DNA of 64,000 nt from Tabrizicola sp. TH137 (GTDB lineage: Bacteria; Pseudomonadota; Alphaproteobacteria; Rhodobacterales; Rhodobacteraceae), in contig NZ_PKRQ01000003.1 of assembly GCF_002855575.1 (NCBI RefSeq), positions 186,001 to 250,000 on the forward strand, read 5' to 3'. The translations under genes and the position numbers were made by a program. Below are positions 9,058-19,698 of this stretch, piece after piece (within the stretch, counting starts at the first letter, position 1; every line of letters starts with the position of its first letter). Under the pieces are notes generated by a model. That model saw only the letters and a list, made by a program, of their open reading frames with translations. It was not told the DNA's origin and did not search any database.

Positions 9058-9390
9058 ATGCACCCCATCGCCCTTGCCGACGAACTTGCCGAAATCCGCG
9101 CCGAAATCGCCCGCCTCAAGGCCCGCGAAATGCAGGTGCGGGACCTGATCCTCGCGTCCCCGCCCGGGGGGCAGGCTGGCCGATGGCACAAGGCGGAGGT
9201 GACGGAACACCGGGTCCGCATGTTCGATGCCAGCCTTCTGCCACCGGCCATCCGCGAAAACCCGGCCTTCTGGCGCGAAAGGGTGCAGACCACGGTGCGC
9301 ACCGTGCCGGTGCAGACCCGGACGCCCCGGCCCGGATGGCCGATCCGCCGCGCCGTGCAGGCTGGGGAAGCAGGACAGTCCATGCATTGA
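9058..9390 (+). CDS. Conserved-type hypothetical protein nested in the urease operon
   Basis: 110-residue protein transcribed against the urease genes, between ureE (divergent) and ureC (convergent; stops 21 bases apart). The first ~35 residues (LADELAEIRAEIARLKAREM) should form a charged coiled coil. The middle contains RMFDASLLPPAIRENPAFWRE and the C-terminus is Arg/Pro-rich. There is no signal peptide or membrane segment. The start has a good Shine-Dalgarno (ACAGGAG) placed in a hairpin. I do not recognise a function. Codon use looks like the neighbours and the start signal is strong, so I take it as a real gene. Confidence 0.7.
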   Translation: MHPIALADELAEIRAEIARLKAREMQVRDLILASPPGGQAGRWHKAEVTEHRVRMFDASLLPPAIRENPAFWRERVQTTVRTVPVQTRTPRPGWPIRRAVQAGEAGQSMH

Positions 9391-9411
9391 GGCGCGCTCC
9401 CTCGAACCGGC

Positions 9412-11154
<1,743 letters not shown>

Positions 11155-11204
11155 CGGGCGACTCCTCGGTCAGGTATGGGCATCAGGGGCGGCGGAGGAA
11201 CGGG

Positions 11205-11387
11205 TCATCCCCTGACCCGTCGCCTGCCCGACGGTGCGCAGATGTTTCCGGCACCGGGGGTGGAAGACGTGGCACCCGGCATCCACCACAGCGCCATCTG
11301 CCACGCACCGCTGACCATCTTCTGCTGCATGTCGAGCAGGCCGAAGGCCATTGCCATCTGCATCCGGATCACATCGACCGGCGTCAT
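11205..11387 (-). CDS. Small Met/Gln-rich hypothetical protein (60 aa)
   Basis: 60-residue frame whose ATG overlaps the stop of the upstream AhpD-like gene (ATGA), which argues for coupled translation. Residues 1-38 (VIRMQMAMAFGLLDMQQKMV then SGAWQMALWWMPGA) are amphipathic and rich in Met, Gln and Trp; the tail is basic and low-complexity. The pattern recalls short Met-rich proteins of Rhodobacteraceae, but I cannot name a family. It lies between the AhpD-like gene and ureC. Function unknown. Confidence 0.5.
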   Translation of the reverse strand: MTPVDVIRMQMAMAFGLLDMQQKMVSGAWQMALWWMPGATSSTPGAGNICAPSGRRRVRG

Positions 11388-11794
11388 CCTGCCCCCTCCT
11401 CTGCCAGAAAACGTTCATCCACCGGCACCTGAAGCGCAGTGGCCAGCGCGTTGGTCTGCGATGCCATCGCGATCACCGCCATCAACTCGCCGTGCTGTGC
11501 CGGCGTCATGCCTTTGGCCTGTGCTGCCGCCGTGTGGGAATGGATGCAGTAGCTGCATCCGTTCGTGACCGACACGGCGATGTAGATCATTTCCTTGACC
11601 AGCGGGTCGAGTGCGCCGGGCGCCATGACCTGCTGAAGACGCTCCCATGTGGCCTTCAGCAAGGCAGGGTCCGCCGCCAGTGCGCGCCAGAAATGGTTCA
11701 CATAGTCCGTCTGCCGCCTGGCGCGGATGTCGTCGAAGATGGCGAGGGCTTCCGCCCCCGCCTCCTCGTCCGAAAGGATCGGAACGACCGCCAT
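11384..11794 (-). CDS. Carboxymuconolactone decarboxylase / AhpD-like protein
   Basis: 136-residue alpha-helical protein of the CMD/AhpD superfamily. The redox motif is GCSYCIHSHTAAA (CxxC plus His) near residue 85, as in AhpD-type peroxidase-like members. The upstream LVKEMIYIAVSVTN helix is typical. It overlaps the cyclase gene by one base upstream and the 60-aa gene downstream, so the three form a unit within the urease operon. A thiol-based redox role is likely from the motif; substrate and partner are unknown. No known role in urease maturation. Confidence 0.85.
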   Translation of the reverse strand: MAVVPILSDEEAGAEALAIFDDIRARRQTDYVNHFWRALAADPALLKATWERLQQVMAPGALDPLVKEMIYIAVSVTNGCSYCIHSHTAAAQAKGMTPAQHGELMAVIAMASQTNALATALQVPVDERFLAEEGAG

Positions 11795-12609
11795 CAGACA
11801 ACCGCCATCACGCGGGCCGGGCCCCCGGTGCCGGTCTTGTGCTTGGGCGCGCCGATGAAGACGGTCGCACCGGCAGCGGGCAGACCGTCCAGCCCGGCAA
11901 GGTTTTCGATCCCGAAGCGGCCACCCGGCAGCCAGCTGAAATGCACCGCGAAATCGGCAGAGTTGCCCGGATCGAGAGAGAGCGTATCCACCCCGATACA
12001 GGCCACGTCGAGGCCCGCGAGCATGTCCGTCGCCGCCTTGGAGAAGCCGGGGAAGGCAAACTTGCCCTCGGGATCATTGCGGTAGGCGGGTTCTCCCACC
12101 TTGGCGGCCCAGCCGGAATTCATCGCCACACAGGCGCCTGCGGGGATCGCGCCATTGGCGCTGACATAGGCCTCGATATCTGCGGGCTCCACCATTGCAT
12201 TCGGGTTTTCCGCAGCCTTCGCCTTGATGTCGATGATGCAGAGCGGGCAGACCAGCCGGTCGGGCGGCAAGTCGGCGACCGAGGTGCCGTCTTCGGTGAA
12301 GTGCAGGGGGGCGTCGATATGGGTGCCCGTATGTTCGAAGATCGTGAGTTTCCAGAGCTGGTAACCGGAATCGGCGAATTTCACCGCAGGCTCGTACAGG
12401 ATGCCGGGATTGCCGTCGAAGGTGGGAAAGGCACCGTCATAGGCGTGGGTCAGGTCCACCACCTTGCCGGAGGCCTGCGCCAGCGCGGGCTTGGCCGTGG
12501 TCAGGCCGGAGGCCATAACCGCCGCCGTCGTGGCCGCCGCCCCGGTGAACAGCGCACGACGCGAAAGCATGGAACTTTTCACGGACTCGATCAGACAGGC
12601 ATCACACAT
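11794..12609 (-). CDS. Cyclase-family (kynurenine formamidase-like) hydrolase with Tat signal
   Basis: 271-residue member of the metal-dependent cyclase/formamidase family. It carries the signature HTGTHIDAPLHF near residue 95. A second set of family positions is LPPDRLVCPLCIIDI and CIGVDTLSLDPG. The N-terminus reads MCDACLIESVKSSMLSRRALF and then a hydrophobic stretch ending PALAQA: a twin-arginine-type export signal preceded by a CxxC pair. The product should be periplasmic. It lies about 100 bases after ureB and is coupled to the AhpD-like gene. Substrate unknown; an amide or lactone is plausible from the family. Confidence 0.85.
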   Translation of the reverse strand: MCDACLIESVKSSMLSRRALFTGAAATTAAVMASGLTTAKPALAQASGKVVDLTHAYDGAFPTFDGNPGILYEPAVKFADSGYQLWKLTIFEHTGTHIDAPLHFTEDGTSVADLPPDRLVCPLCIIDIKAKAAENPNAMVEPADIEAYVSANGAIPAGACVAMNSGWAAKVGEPAYRNDPEGKFAFPGFSKAATDMLAGLDVACIGVDTLSLDPGNSADFAVHFSWLPGGRFGIENLAGLDGLPAAGATVFIGAPKHKTGTGGPARVMAVV

Positions 12610-12712
12610 CGGTCAATCCTCTCTCTGCTGGTTTGAGCCGCGCGGCGCTTTCCCCTGCGCCCTGCGCGGCCTCCGCAGCGTTCCATCCGCATCGTCCCTG
12701 CGTCAAGCGCGC

Positions 12713-13018
12713 TTACAGCGGCCCCATCACATGGGCGTTGAAACCATAGACCACCCGATCCCCCGACAGGGGCACAAGCCGAACCTCGCGGCTTTGACCC
12801 GGTTCAAAGCGGACGGCCGTGCCGGCAGGAATGTCGAGGCGCTTGCCCAGCGCGGCGTCACGGTCGAAGGCGAGGCCGGGATTTGTTTCGGCAAAGTGGT
12901 AATGGCTGCCCACCTGCACCGGGCGGTCGCCGGTATTGGCGACCATGAGCACCGTCACCTCCCCCCCCTCATTGAGGATGATCTCACCTTCCGCCGGAAA
13001 GATTTCGCCCGGAATCAT
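12713..13018 (-). CDS. ureB: Urease beta subunit UreB
   Basis: Structural beta subunit, 101 residues, normal length. It begins [18 protein letters not shown] and contains the conserved [19 protein letters not shown] segment. It packs with UreA and UreC in the apo-urease. It begins 10 bases after the ureJ stop. Cargo genes follow instead of ureC. Confidence 0.97.
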   Translation of the reverse strand: MIPGEIFPAEGEIILNEGGEVTVLMVANTGDRPVQVGSHYHFAETNPGLAFDRDAALGKRLDIPAGTAVRFEPGQSREVRLVPLSGDRVVYGFNAHVMGPL

Positions 13019-13027
13019 CGCGTCCCC

Positions 13028-13600
13028 CTATCCGAAAATCAGCGAAAGGCCGCCAAGCACCGTGCCGAGGCCCAGCATCCGCAGCACCCCCCGACCGGCA
13101 AGCGCGTTCAGCGCAAGCCCGATGCCCAGCCCTGCCATGTGCAGCGCCAGCGTTGCCAGGGCGAAGCCCGCCGCGAAGAGGGCCAGGCCGTCTTGCGGGC
13201 CTTCCATGCCATGCGCATGGCCATGGAACAGGCCGAAGGCCGCCACGCCCAGCGCGGCCCAGCCGAGCGGCAGGCGCAGGGCCAGCGCCGCAGCAACGCC
13301 CACGAGGATGACAGAGGCAAGGATCATCGGCTCCACCCCGGGCAGGGGAAGGCCGGCATGGCCCATCCCTCCGCCCGCCAGCATTGCCGTCACGAAGGCC
13401 AATGGCAGCACCCAGAGCGCCCGCCCGCCCAGCATCGCGGCCCAGAGGCCCACCGCCAGCATGGCAAGGAGATGATCGGTTCCGCCGATGGGATGCCCGG
13501 CGCCGGCCAGAAAGCCGGAGCCATGCCCCTCATGCGCCAGAACGGCCGCTGGCAGCGCGGCGAGAACCGCAGAAAGCAACAGAGAAGACCGGATCGCCAT
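13028..13600 (-). CDS. ureJ: HupE/UreJ-family membrane protein
   Basis: 190-residue integral membrane protein with an N-terminal signal-like segment ending AVLAHEGHGSG and about six hydrophobic helices. HPIGGTDHLLAMLAVGLWA and FGLFHGHAHG carry the conserved His/Asp residues of HupE/UreJ proteins, which are thought to move nickel across the membrane. It sits between ureA and ureB, where such genes are found in several alphaproteobacteria. It probably supplies nickel for urease (family inference). Confidence 0.9.
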   Translation of the reverse strand: MAIRSSLLLSAVLAALPAAVLAHEGHGSGFLAGAGHPIGGTDHLLAMLAVGLWAAMLGGRALWVLPLAFVTAMLAGGGMGHAGLPLPGVEPMILASVILVGVAAALALRLPLGWAALGVAAFGLFHGHAHGMEGPQDGLALFAAGFALATLALHMAGLGIGLALNALAGRGVLRMLGLGTVLGGLSLIFG

Positions 13601-13612
13601 GATGGATACCTT

Positions 13613-13915
13613 TCAACGGATGGGATGGTGGACGGTCACCAGTTTCGTGCCGTCGGGAAAGGTCGCCTCGACCTGCACGGAATGGATCATCTCGGCGATG
13701 CCCTCCATGCACTGGTCGCGGGTGATGACATGGGCCCCCGCCTCCATCAGGTCGGCCACCGAGCGGCCGTCGCGTGCGCCCTCGACCACGTAATCGGTGA
13801 TCAGCGCCACCGCCTCGGGGTGGTTGAGCTTCACCCCGCGCGCCAGACGGTTGCGCGCCACCATGGCGGCGAGACTGATCAGCAGCTTGTCCTTTTCCCG
13901 CGGGGTAAGGTTCAT
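13613..13915 (-). CDS. ureA: Urease gamma subunit UreA
   Basis: Structural gamma subunit, 100 residues, with the conserved [20 protein letters not shown] start, [21 protein letters not shown] in the middle and [14 protein letters not shown] at the end. Its ATG overlaps the ureD stop by four bases. Confidence 0.98.
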   Translation of the reverse strand: MNLTPREKDKLLISLAAMVARNRLARGVKLNHPEAVALITDYVVEGARDGRSVADLMEAGAHVITRDQCMEGIAEMIHSVQVEATFPDGTKLVTVHHPIR

Positions 13916-14751
13916 CGCCCATTCTCCTGAAACTGCCAGACGCGCGGCAGGACCGCCCCGCGCCGCAAGACCGATAGCGCCCGCGCGATCTGCCGCCGCA
14001 TCGGCCAGCCGTCGCCTGCCATGAGCCGCAGCACCAGCCGTCCGTCGAAGGCCGAGACGGCGGCGGTGACGCCGGGCTCGTCAAGCACCTGACGCAGGGG
14101 CGTGAGCGCATCCGACACAGCCGGTGCGATCATGACGAGGCTGGCAAAGCAGCGCGCGCCGCCAAGCACCGCCCGACCTGCCCCGAGCGCGGCATCGCCC
14201 AGCGCCAGCGGCTCCAGATGCAGGATATGCCCGTCGCGCCAGATTTCGCGGCGGTCGCGGAAGGACAGGTGGTGGACCGTCTCGCCCATTGCGTGACGCC
14301 CGAGGACCACCGCTTCGAGCGCGAGGCAGCCCGCGCCCTTTGCAAGGTCGATGCGGGTACGACGGTCGAGCGCGGAGCCGTCGAAGAGGATCGTCTCCTG
14401 CGGCAGCCAGTCGATCCAGCCTTCGGCGCCGACCTCGATGCCGACCTCGACCCGCGCATTGCCCGAAGCGGCGCGATAGGCCCGTTCTGCCGTCTGGGTC
14501 GTCGCGACGGCGCGGACGCCTGCGCCGAGCGCGACGGAATAGGACAGACGATCTCCGCCCGTCAGCCCGCCCGAGGTGTTGAGGAAGACCACTTCCGGCC
14601 CGCCCGCGACGCGCGGCAGGATGGCCTTGGCCGAGCCCTGCTGGCGGAGGTCAACCAGGCGGACGATGGCGCCATCCTGACGCAGGCGCACCAGGACTTC
14701 GCCGCGGCTGCGCTGCATCGAGGTGGCGGGTATCGCGGTGAGGGCGGTCAT
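13912..14751 (-). CDS. ureD: Urease accessory protein UreD
   Basis: Scaffold accessory protein that binds apo-urease and recruits UreF/UreG; about 279 residues. Visible family motifs are [38 protein letters not shown] and [12 protein letters not shown]. The start is uncertain: ATG 14751 gives [18 protein letters not shown], and in-frame starts at 14757, 14781 and a TTG at 14898 exist, none with a strong Shine-Dalgarno. It is the first gene of the urease operon, so the promoter lies in 14752-15150. Confidence 0.93.
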   Translation of the reverse strand: MTALTAIPATSMQRSRGEVLVRLRQDGAIVRLVDLRQQGSAKAILPRVAGGPEVVFLNTSGGLTGGDRLSYSVALGAGVRAVATTQTAERAYRAASGNARVEVGIEVGAEGWIDWLPQETILFDGSALDRRTRIDLAKGAGCLALEAVVLGRHAMGETVHHLSFRDRREIWRDGHILHLEPLALGDAALGAGRAVLGGARCFASLVMIAPAVSDALTPLRQVLDEPGVTAAVSAFDGRLVLRLMAGDGWPMRRQIARALSVLRRGAVLPRVWQFQENGR

Positions 14752-15053
14752 GCGCATCGCTTCGGTTGCTGTCCGCCCCATCCAAGGCCCGGCTTGCCGC
14801 AGGTTCAACGCAGGGCCGGAGGTGGGGAGGGCAGCACCCCCGGCATCGGGCAGTTGCGCCCGCTTTATGTGCGCAACGATCAATTCCTGTGCAGTCAAGG
14901 AAAACCCAAGGCGCAGGGGGTGCTGCGGGGTTTCGGCCGGGTTGGCGGGTCCGGGGATGGTGGAACTTTTCCACAGAAGCTGTCTGGCGTCAGGGCCGAT
15001 GGCAGAATGTGGCCCGGCAGAACGCTAACCGTGAGTAGAAGAGCCTTTATTTT

Positions 15054-15083
15054 TGTGGATAACTGCCGTTAACAGGTGGATAA
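15054..15083. promoter_or_regulatory. Pair of DnaA-box-like sites
   Basis: TGTGGATAA at 15054-15062 is the exact complement of the E. coli DnaA box TTATCCACA. GGTGGATAA at 15075-15083 differs by one base. They are 21 bp apart, in the same orientation, between ureD and the Phd-like gene. Two boxes do not make an origin; a DnaA-responsive promoter is possible. Confidence 0.45.
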
Positions 15084-15139
15084 CCGGGGTGCATAGGCAT
15101 TCCGTTTATCGCCGTTGTTCACTGTCCATGTACGTTAGC

Positions 15140-15164
15140 CTGCATCACAAATGTTTGTATGCAG
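15140..15164 (+). promoter_or_regulatory. Imperfect palindrome upstream of the Phd-like gene
   Basis: CTGCATCACAAA (15140-15151) is matched by TTTGTATGCAG (15154-15164) with one unpaired base. Phd/YefM antitoxins usually repress their own promoter through such palindromes, so this is a candidate operator. Its position also argues that translation starts downstream, at 15183. Confidence 0.5.
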
Positions 15165-15182
15165 AACAGGGACAATTCGAGA

Positions 15183-15485
15183 ATGAACCGCATGAGCATG
15201 AGGGAATTCCCGAAGACCGCCATGAATCGGAAGGCCAGCGACGTCTATGAGGCGGCGTCTGTCGGGCCTGTCAGCCTGTCGGAACATGGCACCTCGCGTT
15301 TCGTCATCATGTCGCGCAGATATTATGACGAACATTTCGGACGTGGCACAGCCACCGTGCCGGTCGATCCGCTGAAACCGAGTATCGAGCAGGTGAAGAT
15401 CGAGAATGTCGATCTCACGGATGAGGAGGCACAGCCTCTGGTTGAAGAGCTGGAACGCCTGATCGGCGCGAAGGAATGGGGCTAA
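15183..15485 (+). CDS. Phd/YefM-family antitoxin, apparently without toxin partner
   Basis: About 100 residues. The N-terminal part (MREFPKTAMNRKASDVYEAA then GPVSLSEHGTSRFVIMSRRYYDEHF) has the classic Phd/YefM layout: a helix, the PV-x-L-x-x-x-G turn and the I-MSxxxYxxx segment that binds DNA. The C-terminal part is acidic (VDLTDEEAQPLVEELERL) and would fold on a toxin. No RelE/Doc-type gene is adjacent: a terminator follows at once and then a convergent dehydrogenase gene. The start at 15183 is preferred over 15159, which lies in the palindrome. Orphan regulator or solitary antitoxin. Confidence 0.75.
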   Translation: MNRMSMREFPKTAMNRKASDVYEAASVGPVSLSEHGTSRFVIMSRRYYDEHFGRGTATVPVDPLKPSIEQVKIENVDLTDEEAQPLVEELERLIGAKEWG

Positions 15486-15516
15486 GCCTCTGAAATAATT
15501 GTTTTTTATTGTTTCG

Positions 15517-15539
15517 GCCCGGCCGCAGCCGGGCTTTTT
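15517..15539 (+). terminator. Terminator after the Phd-like gene
   Basis: GCCCGGC (15517-15523), 4-nt loop, GCCGGGC (15528-15534), then TTTTT. It ends the Phd-like transcript and lies just before the convergent end of mtlK. Confidence 0.92.
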
Positions 15540-15542
15540 CGA

Positions 15543-16988
15543 TCAGCTTGACAGGTAGTCGCGCAGCACCGCCCGCACGCCCCTCGCGCCCAGATCGGCC
15601 AGATAGGCCGCAAAGGCCGCCTGGACCGTCGGATCGCGGCCAACGGCGCCGTAGATGTCTGCCATTCCGAGCCAGGCCATGGGATCGGCCGTCGCGGCCC
15701 GCGCGGCGGCTTGCAGCCTGTCCCAGTTCGGATCGTTCGGCTCGATAACCTTGCCCGCATCCGAAAGCCCCATGCAGTAGCGGCACCAGAGCGCGGATTC
15801 GAGGATCAGCCCGCGCGGCAGATGACCCCGCGCCAGATTGTCGGCGATGGAGGGGATGATGAACTTCGGCTGGCGGTTCGATCCGTCAAGGCAGAGCCGG
15901 CGTTCGGTATCGGCAACCTCGGGGTTGGAAAAGCGGTCGCGGATCAGGGCGTAATAGGCGGCGAGGTCGGTGTTCGGCACGGGCGGGACGATGGGGATGA
16001 TCTCGTCGCGTTCCACCTTGTCGAGGAAGCCGGAAATCAGCGGTTCGGCCATCGCCTCGTGCACATATTCGATATCGAGAAGCCCGCCGGGATAGGCGAT
16101 GATCGCATGACCGCCATTCAGGATGCGGATCTTCATCATCTCATACGCATGGACATGGTCGGTGAAGGTGACGCCGACCTGTTCCAGCGGCGGGCGGCCT
16201 GCGGGGAAGTGGTCTTCCAGAACCCATTGGCGGAAGGGTTCGCAGGTGACGGGGACCGGATCGTCGCCCAGCCCGAAAGCCGCCGCCATCGCGCGTTCGC
16301 GCGGGCCAGTGGCGGGGGTGATGCGGTCCACCATGCCGTTGGGGAAGGCGACCTGCGCCTCGACCCAATCGGCGAGCGCGGGGTCGGAGAGGCGGGCAAG
16401 GCCCGCCACGGCGGCGCGGGTGACATGGCCGTTGCCGGGAAGGTTGTCGCAGGACATGACGGTGAAAGGCGCGATGCCCTTGGCGCGACGGGCCTTGAGC
16501 GCGGCGAGGATCGCGCCGAAGGCGGTGGCGGGGCGGTCCGGGCTGTTCGCATCGGCGCGGATATCGGGATGGGTGGGATCGAACCGCCCGGTGGCGGGAT
16601 CGACGTAATAGCCGCCTTCCGTGACGGTGAGCGAGACGATCCGGATTTCGGGCCGTGTCATGGCGGCGATGAGGGCGGCATTGTCGGGCTGCACCTCGAT
16701 GAAATCCACCATCGCGCCGATGCGGCGGGCGGTCTTTCCCGCCGGGTCAAGCTCGATCACGGTAGAGAGGCAATCCTGCGCCTTGAGCGCGTCGCGCATC
16801 CGGGCATCGGGCGCGCGGACACCTGCGCCGAGGATGGCCCAGTCCAGCGCCTCGCCCCGCGCGAAGAGATCATCCAGATAGACGGCCATATGGGCGCGGT
16901 GGAAATTGCCCAGCCCGATATGGACGATGCCAGGTGTCAGGCGGCGGCGATCATAGGCGGGAAGCGTGTAGGCGGGGGCGTCGGTCAT
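15543..16988 (-). CDS. mtlK: Mannitol 2-dehydrogenase
   Basis: Polyol-specific long-chain dehydrogenase, 481 residues, oxidising D-mannitol to D-fructose with NAD. The N-terminal Rossmann segment is IVHIGLGNFHRAHMAVYLDD and the catalytic Lys motif lies in KIRILNGGHAIIAYPG. SCDNLPGNGHVTR and NGMVDRITPAT are further family motifs. It is the distal gene of the smo polyol operon, as in Rhodobacter sphaeroides where smoS and mtlK are neighbours. About 94 bases separate it from smoS. Confidence 0.93.
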   Translation of the reverse strand: MTDAPAYTLPAYDRRRLTPGIVHIGLGNFHRAHMAVYLDDLFARGEALDWAILGAGVRAPDARMRDALKAQDCLSTVIELDPAGKTARRIGAMVDFIEVQPDNAALIAAMTRPEIRIVSLTVTEGGYYVDPATGRFDPTHPDIRADANSPDRPATAFGAILAALKARRAKGIAPFTVMSCDNLPGNGHVTRAAVAGLARLSDPALADWVEAQVAFPNGMVDRITPATGPRERAMAAAFGLGDDPVPVTCEPFRQWVLEDHFPAGRPPLEQVGVTFTDHVHAYEMMKIRILNGGHAIIAYPGGLLDIEYVHEAMAEPLISGFLDKVERDEIIPIVPPVPNTDLAAYYALIRDRFSNPEVADTERRLCLDGSNRQPKFIIPSIADNLARGHLPRGLILESALWCRYCMGLSDAGKVIEPNDPNWDRLQAAARAATADPMAWLGMADIYGAVGRDPTVQAAFAAYLADLGARGVRAVLRDYLSS

Positions 16989-17082
16989 GGCTGGCCTCGG
17001 GTCGGTGGGGCGAACCCCGGTGCCAAGGCTGCGGCAGCGGGGTTAACGGGATGTAGAGGGCGCGGGCGCAGACGGGGCATGG

Positions 17083-17853
17083 TCAGGCCATCCAGTTGCC
17101 GCCATCGACGCCGAAGCATTGGGCGACGATGTATTTCGCCTCTGCCGTCGCAAGGAAGATCGCCATGCCGGTCAGATCGGCGGCGGTGCCCATGCGGCCG
17201 AAGGGGACGGCGGCCCCCACCTCGCGCTTTTTCTGGCCGGGGGGTTTGCCCTCATACTTGGCGAAGAAGGCATCGACTCCGTCCCAATGTTCGCCATCCA
17301 CCACGCCGGGGGCGATGGCGTTGACGTTGATGCCGTGGGAAATCAGGTTGAGGCCTGCCGATTGGGTGAAGCTGATGACGGCGGCCTTGGTGGCGCAATA
17401 GACGGCGACAAGGCTTTCGCCGCGACGTCCGGCCTGGCTGGCCATGTTGATGATGGTGCCGCCCTGCCCCCGGTCGATCATGTGGCGCGCGGCGGCCTGG
17501 GTGCAGAAGATGGTGCCTGCGACATTGACCGCGAAGAGGCGGTCGTAATCGGCGCGGGTGATTTCCGCGATGGGGGCGGCCGAGAAGAGGGCCGCGTTGT
17601 TGATGAGGATGTCGAGATGGCCAAGCTGCGCGATGGCGGTGGCGAAGCCTGCGTCGATGCTGGTCTGGCTGGTCACGTCCATCTGCACGGCCACGGCCTG
17701 CGGGCCGAGGGAGGCTGCGGCCTGCGCCACGGCTTCGGCATTGATGTCGGCCAGCGCCACGCGCGCGCCTTCGGCGATATAGGCGCGGGCGAATTCCAGG
17801 CCGATGCCGCGGGCGGCCCCGGTGATGAGCGCGGTCTTTCCTTGCAGCCTCAT
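17083..17853 (-). CDS. smoS: Sorbitol (L-iditol) 2-dehydrogenase SmoS
   Basis: Classical short-chain dehydrogenase, 256 residues, oxidising sorbitol to fructose. The NAD motif [15 protein letters not shown] is at the N-terminus and NNAALF follows. The active site is [22 protein letters not shown] (Ser, and Tyr-x-x-x-Lys near residue 150). [21 protein letters not shown] is a segment seen in SmoS-type enzymes. It overlaps smoK by four bases. Confidence 0.92.
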   Translation of the reverse strand: MRLQGKTALITGAARGIGLEFARAYIAEGARVALADINAEAVAQAAASLGPQAVAVQMDVTSQTSIDAGFATAIAQLGHLDILINNAALFSAAPIAEITRADYDRLFAVNVAGTIFCTQAAARHMIDRGQGGTIINMASQAGRRGESLVAVYCATKAAVISFTQSAGLNLISHGINVNAIAPGVVDGEHWDGVDAFFAKYEGKPPGQKKREVGAAVPFGRMGTAADLTGMAIFLATAEAKYIVAQCFGVDGGNWMA

Positions 17854-18848
17854 GCCAGTGCCTTTCCGGATGCGTCGAAGCGGTGGATCTTGCCGACCTG
17901 CGGGGCGAGGGCAATGCTGTCACCATGGCGCAGCGCGACCTCGCCACCGGCGCGGACGGTGAGGGTTTCGCCGGTGTCGAGCGCGACCTTGAGGAAGGTG
18001 TCGGAGCCCAGATGTTCGCTGAGGCCGACGGTGCCCTGCCAGGGGCCGCCCGCGCCGATCTCCAGATGTTCGGGGCGGATGCCGATGGTGGCGGCGCCGT
18101 GCTTTGCCGCCTCGGCCCCCGCGAGGAAGTTCATCTTCGGGCTGCCGATGAAGCCCGCGACAAACAGGTTCTGCGGGCGGTGGTAGAGGTCCAGCGGCGA
18201 TCCCACCTGTTCGATCCGGCCTGCGTTCAGGACCACGATCTTGTCGGCCATGGTCATGGCTTCGACCTGATCGTGGGTCACGTAGATCATGGTGGTTTTC
18301 AGCGATTGGTGAAGTTCGGTGATCTCCTGCCGCATGCCCACGCGCAGGGCCGCGTCGAGGTTGGAAAGCGGTTCGTCGAAGAGGAAGGCCGCCGGTTCGC
18401 GCACGATGGCGCGGCCGATGGCGACGCGCTGGCGCTGGCCGCCGGAGAGTTGCCCCGGGCGGCGGTCGAGATAGGAGGTGAGGTTGAGCACCTTGGCCGC
18501 GCGTTCCACGCGGGCGGCCTGTTCGGTTTCCGACATGCCGGCCATCTTGAGCGGGAAGGCGATGTTCTTCCTGACCGTCATATGGGGGTAGAGGGCGTAG
18601 GACTGGAAGACCATGGCCAGCCCCCGCTTGGCAGGCGGCAGGTGGGTGGCGTCCTTGCCGTCGATGGCGATGGTGCCCGAGGTCGTGTCCTCCAGCCCCG
18701 CGATCAGGCGCAGGAGGGTGGATTTCCCACAGCCTGAGGGGCCAACGAAGACGACGAATTCGCCATCCTCGATCATCAGGTCGATGCCGGGGATGACATC
18801 CACCTCGCCGAAGGATTTGCGGACCTGTGTGAGCTGGATCTGTCCCAT
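17850..18848 (-). CDS. smoK: Polyol ABC transporter ATPase SmoK
   Basis: MalK/UgpC-type ATPase, 332 residues: Walker [14 protein letters not shown], signature [14 protein letters not shown], Walker [12 protein letters not shown], then a C-terminal regulatory (TOBE-like) domain containing [11 protein letters not shown]. It energises the sorbitol/mannitol importer formed with SmoE, F and G. It starts 7 bases after smoG and overlaps smoS. Confidence 0.93.
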   Translation of the reverse strand: MGQIQLTQVRKSFGEVDVIPGIDLMIEDGEFVVFVGPSGCGKSTLLRLIAGLEDTTSGTIAIDGKDATHLPPAKRGLAMVFQSYALYPHMTVRKNIAFPLKMAGMSETEQAARVERAAKVLNLTSYLDRRPGQLSGGQRQRVAIGRAIVREPAAFLFDEPLSNLDAALRVGMRQEITELHQSLKTTMIYVTHDQVEAMTMADKIVVLNAGRIEQVGSPLDLYHRPQNLFVAGFIGSPKMNFLAGAEAAKHGAATIGIRPEHLEIGAGGPWQGTVGLSEHLGSDTFLKVALDTGETLTVRAGGEVALRHGDSIALAPQVGKIHRFDASGKALA

Positions 18849-18855
18849 GTCTTCC

Positions 18856-19686
18856 TCACTTCACCGCGCCGAAGGTCAGGCCGCGGACGAGTTGCTTCTG
18901 GCTGAACCAGCCAAGGATCAGGATCGGCAGGATGGCCATGGCGCTGGCTGCCGAGAGTTTCGCGTAGAAAAGGCCCTGCGGGGCCGAGAAGCTGGCGATG
19001 AAGGCCGAAAGCGGCGCGGCCTTGGTCGTGGTCAGGGTGATGGTCCAGAACGCCTCGTTCCAGGCGAGGATGATGTTGAGGAGCATGGTCGAGGCGATGC
19101 CCGGCAGGGCCATGGGCGTGAGGACATAGACGATCTCGTTCCAGAGGTTGGCCCCGTCCATCCGCGCGGCTTCGAGGATTTCGGCCGGGATTTCCTTGAA
19201 ATAGGTGTAAAGCATCCAGATGATGATCGGCAGGTTCATCAGCATCAGCGCGAGGATGAGGCCGAGCCGCGTGTCGAAGAGACCGATGCGCTGGAACACC
19301 AGATAGAGCGGGATCAGGACGGCCACGGCGGGCATCATCTTGGTGGACAGCATCCACATCAGAAGGTCCTTCGTCCGCCTGCCCGGCACGAAGGCCATGG
19401 ACCAGGCGGCGGGGATCGCGATGGCGAGGCCCAAAAGGGTGGAGCCGATGGAGATGAAGACGGAGTTCCAGAAGAAGCGGGGGTAGTCGGAGCGCTGCCA
19501 GACCTCGGCGTAGTTTTCCAGCGTCCAGTCGGCCGTGAAGAGCTGCGGCGGCATGGCGACGGCGGAGGCTTCGGTCTTGAAGCTGGTCAGGATCATCCAG
19601 AGGACGGGGAAGAAGATCGTCAGCGCGACGCCCCAGGCGGCGAGCGTGGCGATCAGGCGACGGCGGGGGGATTGGGCGCGGGCCAT
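18856..19686 (-). CDS. smoG: Polyol ABC transporter permease SmoG
   Basis: MalG-type inner-membrane permease, 276 residues with six predicted helices. The cytoplasmic EAA loop is [21 protein letters not shown], with its conserved gly in the usual place. The C-terminus [11 protein letters not shown] is typical of the family. It lies 12 bases after smoF. Confidence 0.92.
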   Translation of the reverse strand: MARAQSPRRRLIATLAAWGVALTIFFPVLWMILTSFKTEASAVAMPPQLFTADWTLENYAEVWQRSDYPRFFWNSVFISIGSTLLGLAIAIPAAWSMAFVPGRRTKDLLMWMLSTKMMPAVAVLIPLYLVFQRIGLFDTRLGLILALMLMNLPIIIWMLYTYFKEIPAEILEAARMDGANLWNEIVYVLTPMALPGIASTMLLNIILAWNEAFWTITLTTTKAAPLSAFIASFSAPQGLFYAKLSAASAMAILPILILGWFSQKQLVRGLTFGAVK

Positions 19687-19698
19687 GGTCGGTTCCCC

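Noticed and set aside
15054-15083. Replication origin
   Set aside because: Only two DnaA-box-like sites and no AT-rich unwinding region, dnaA, repABC or parAB gene nearby.
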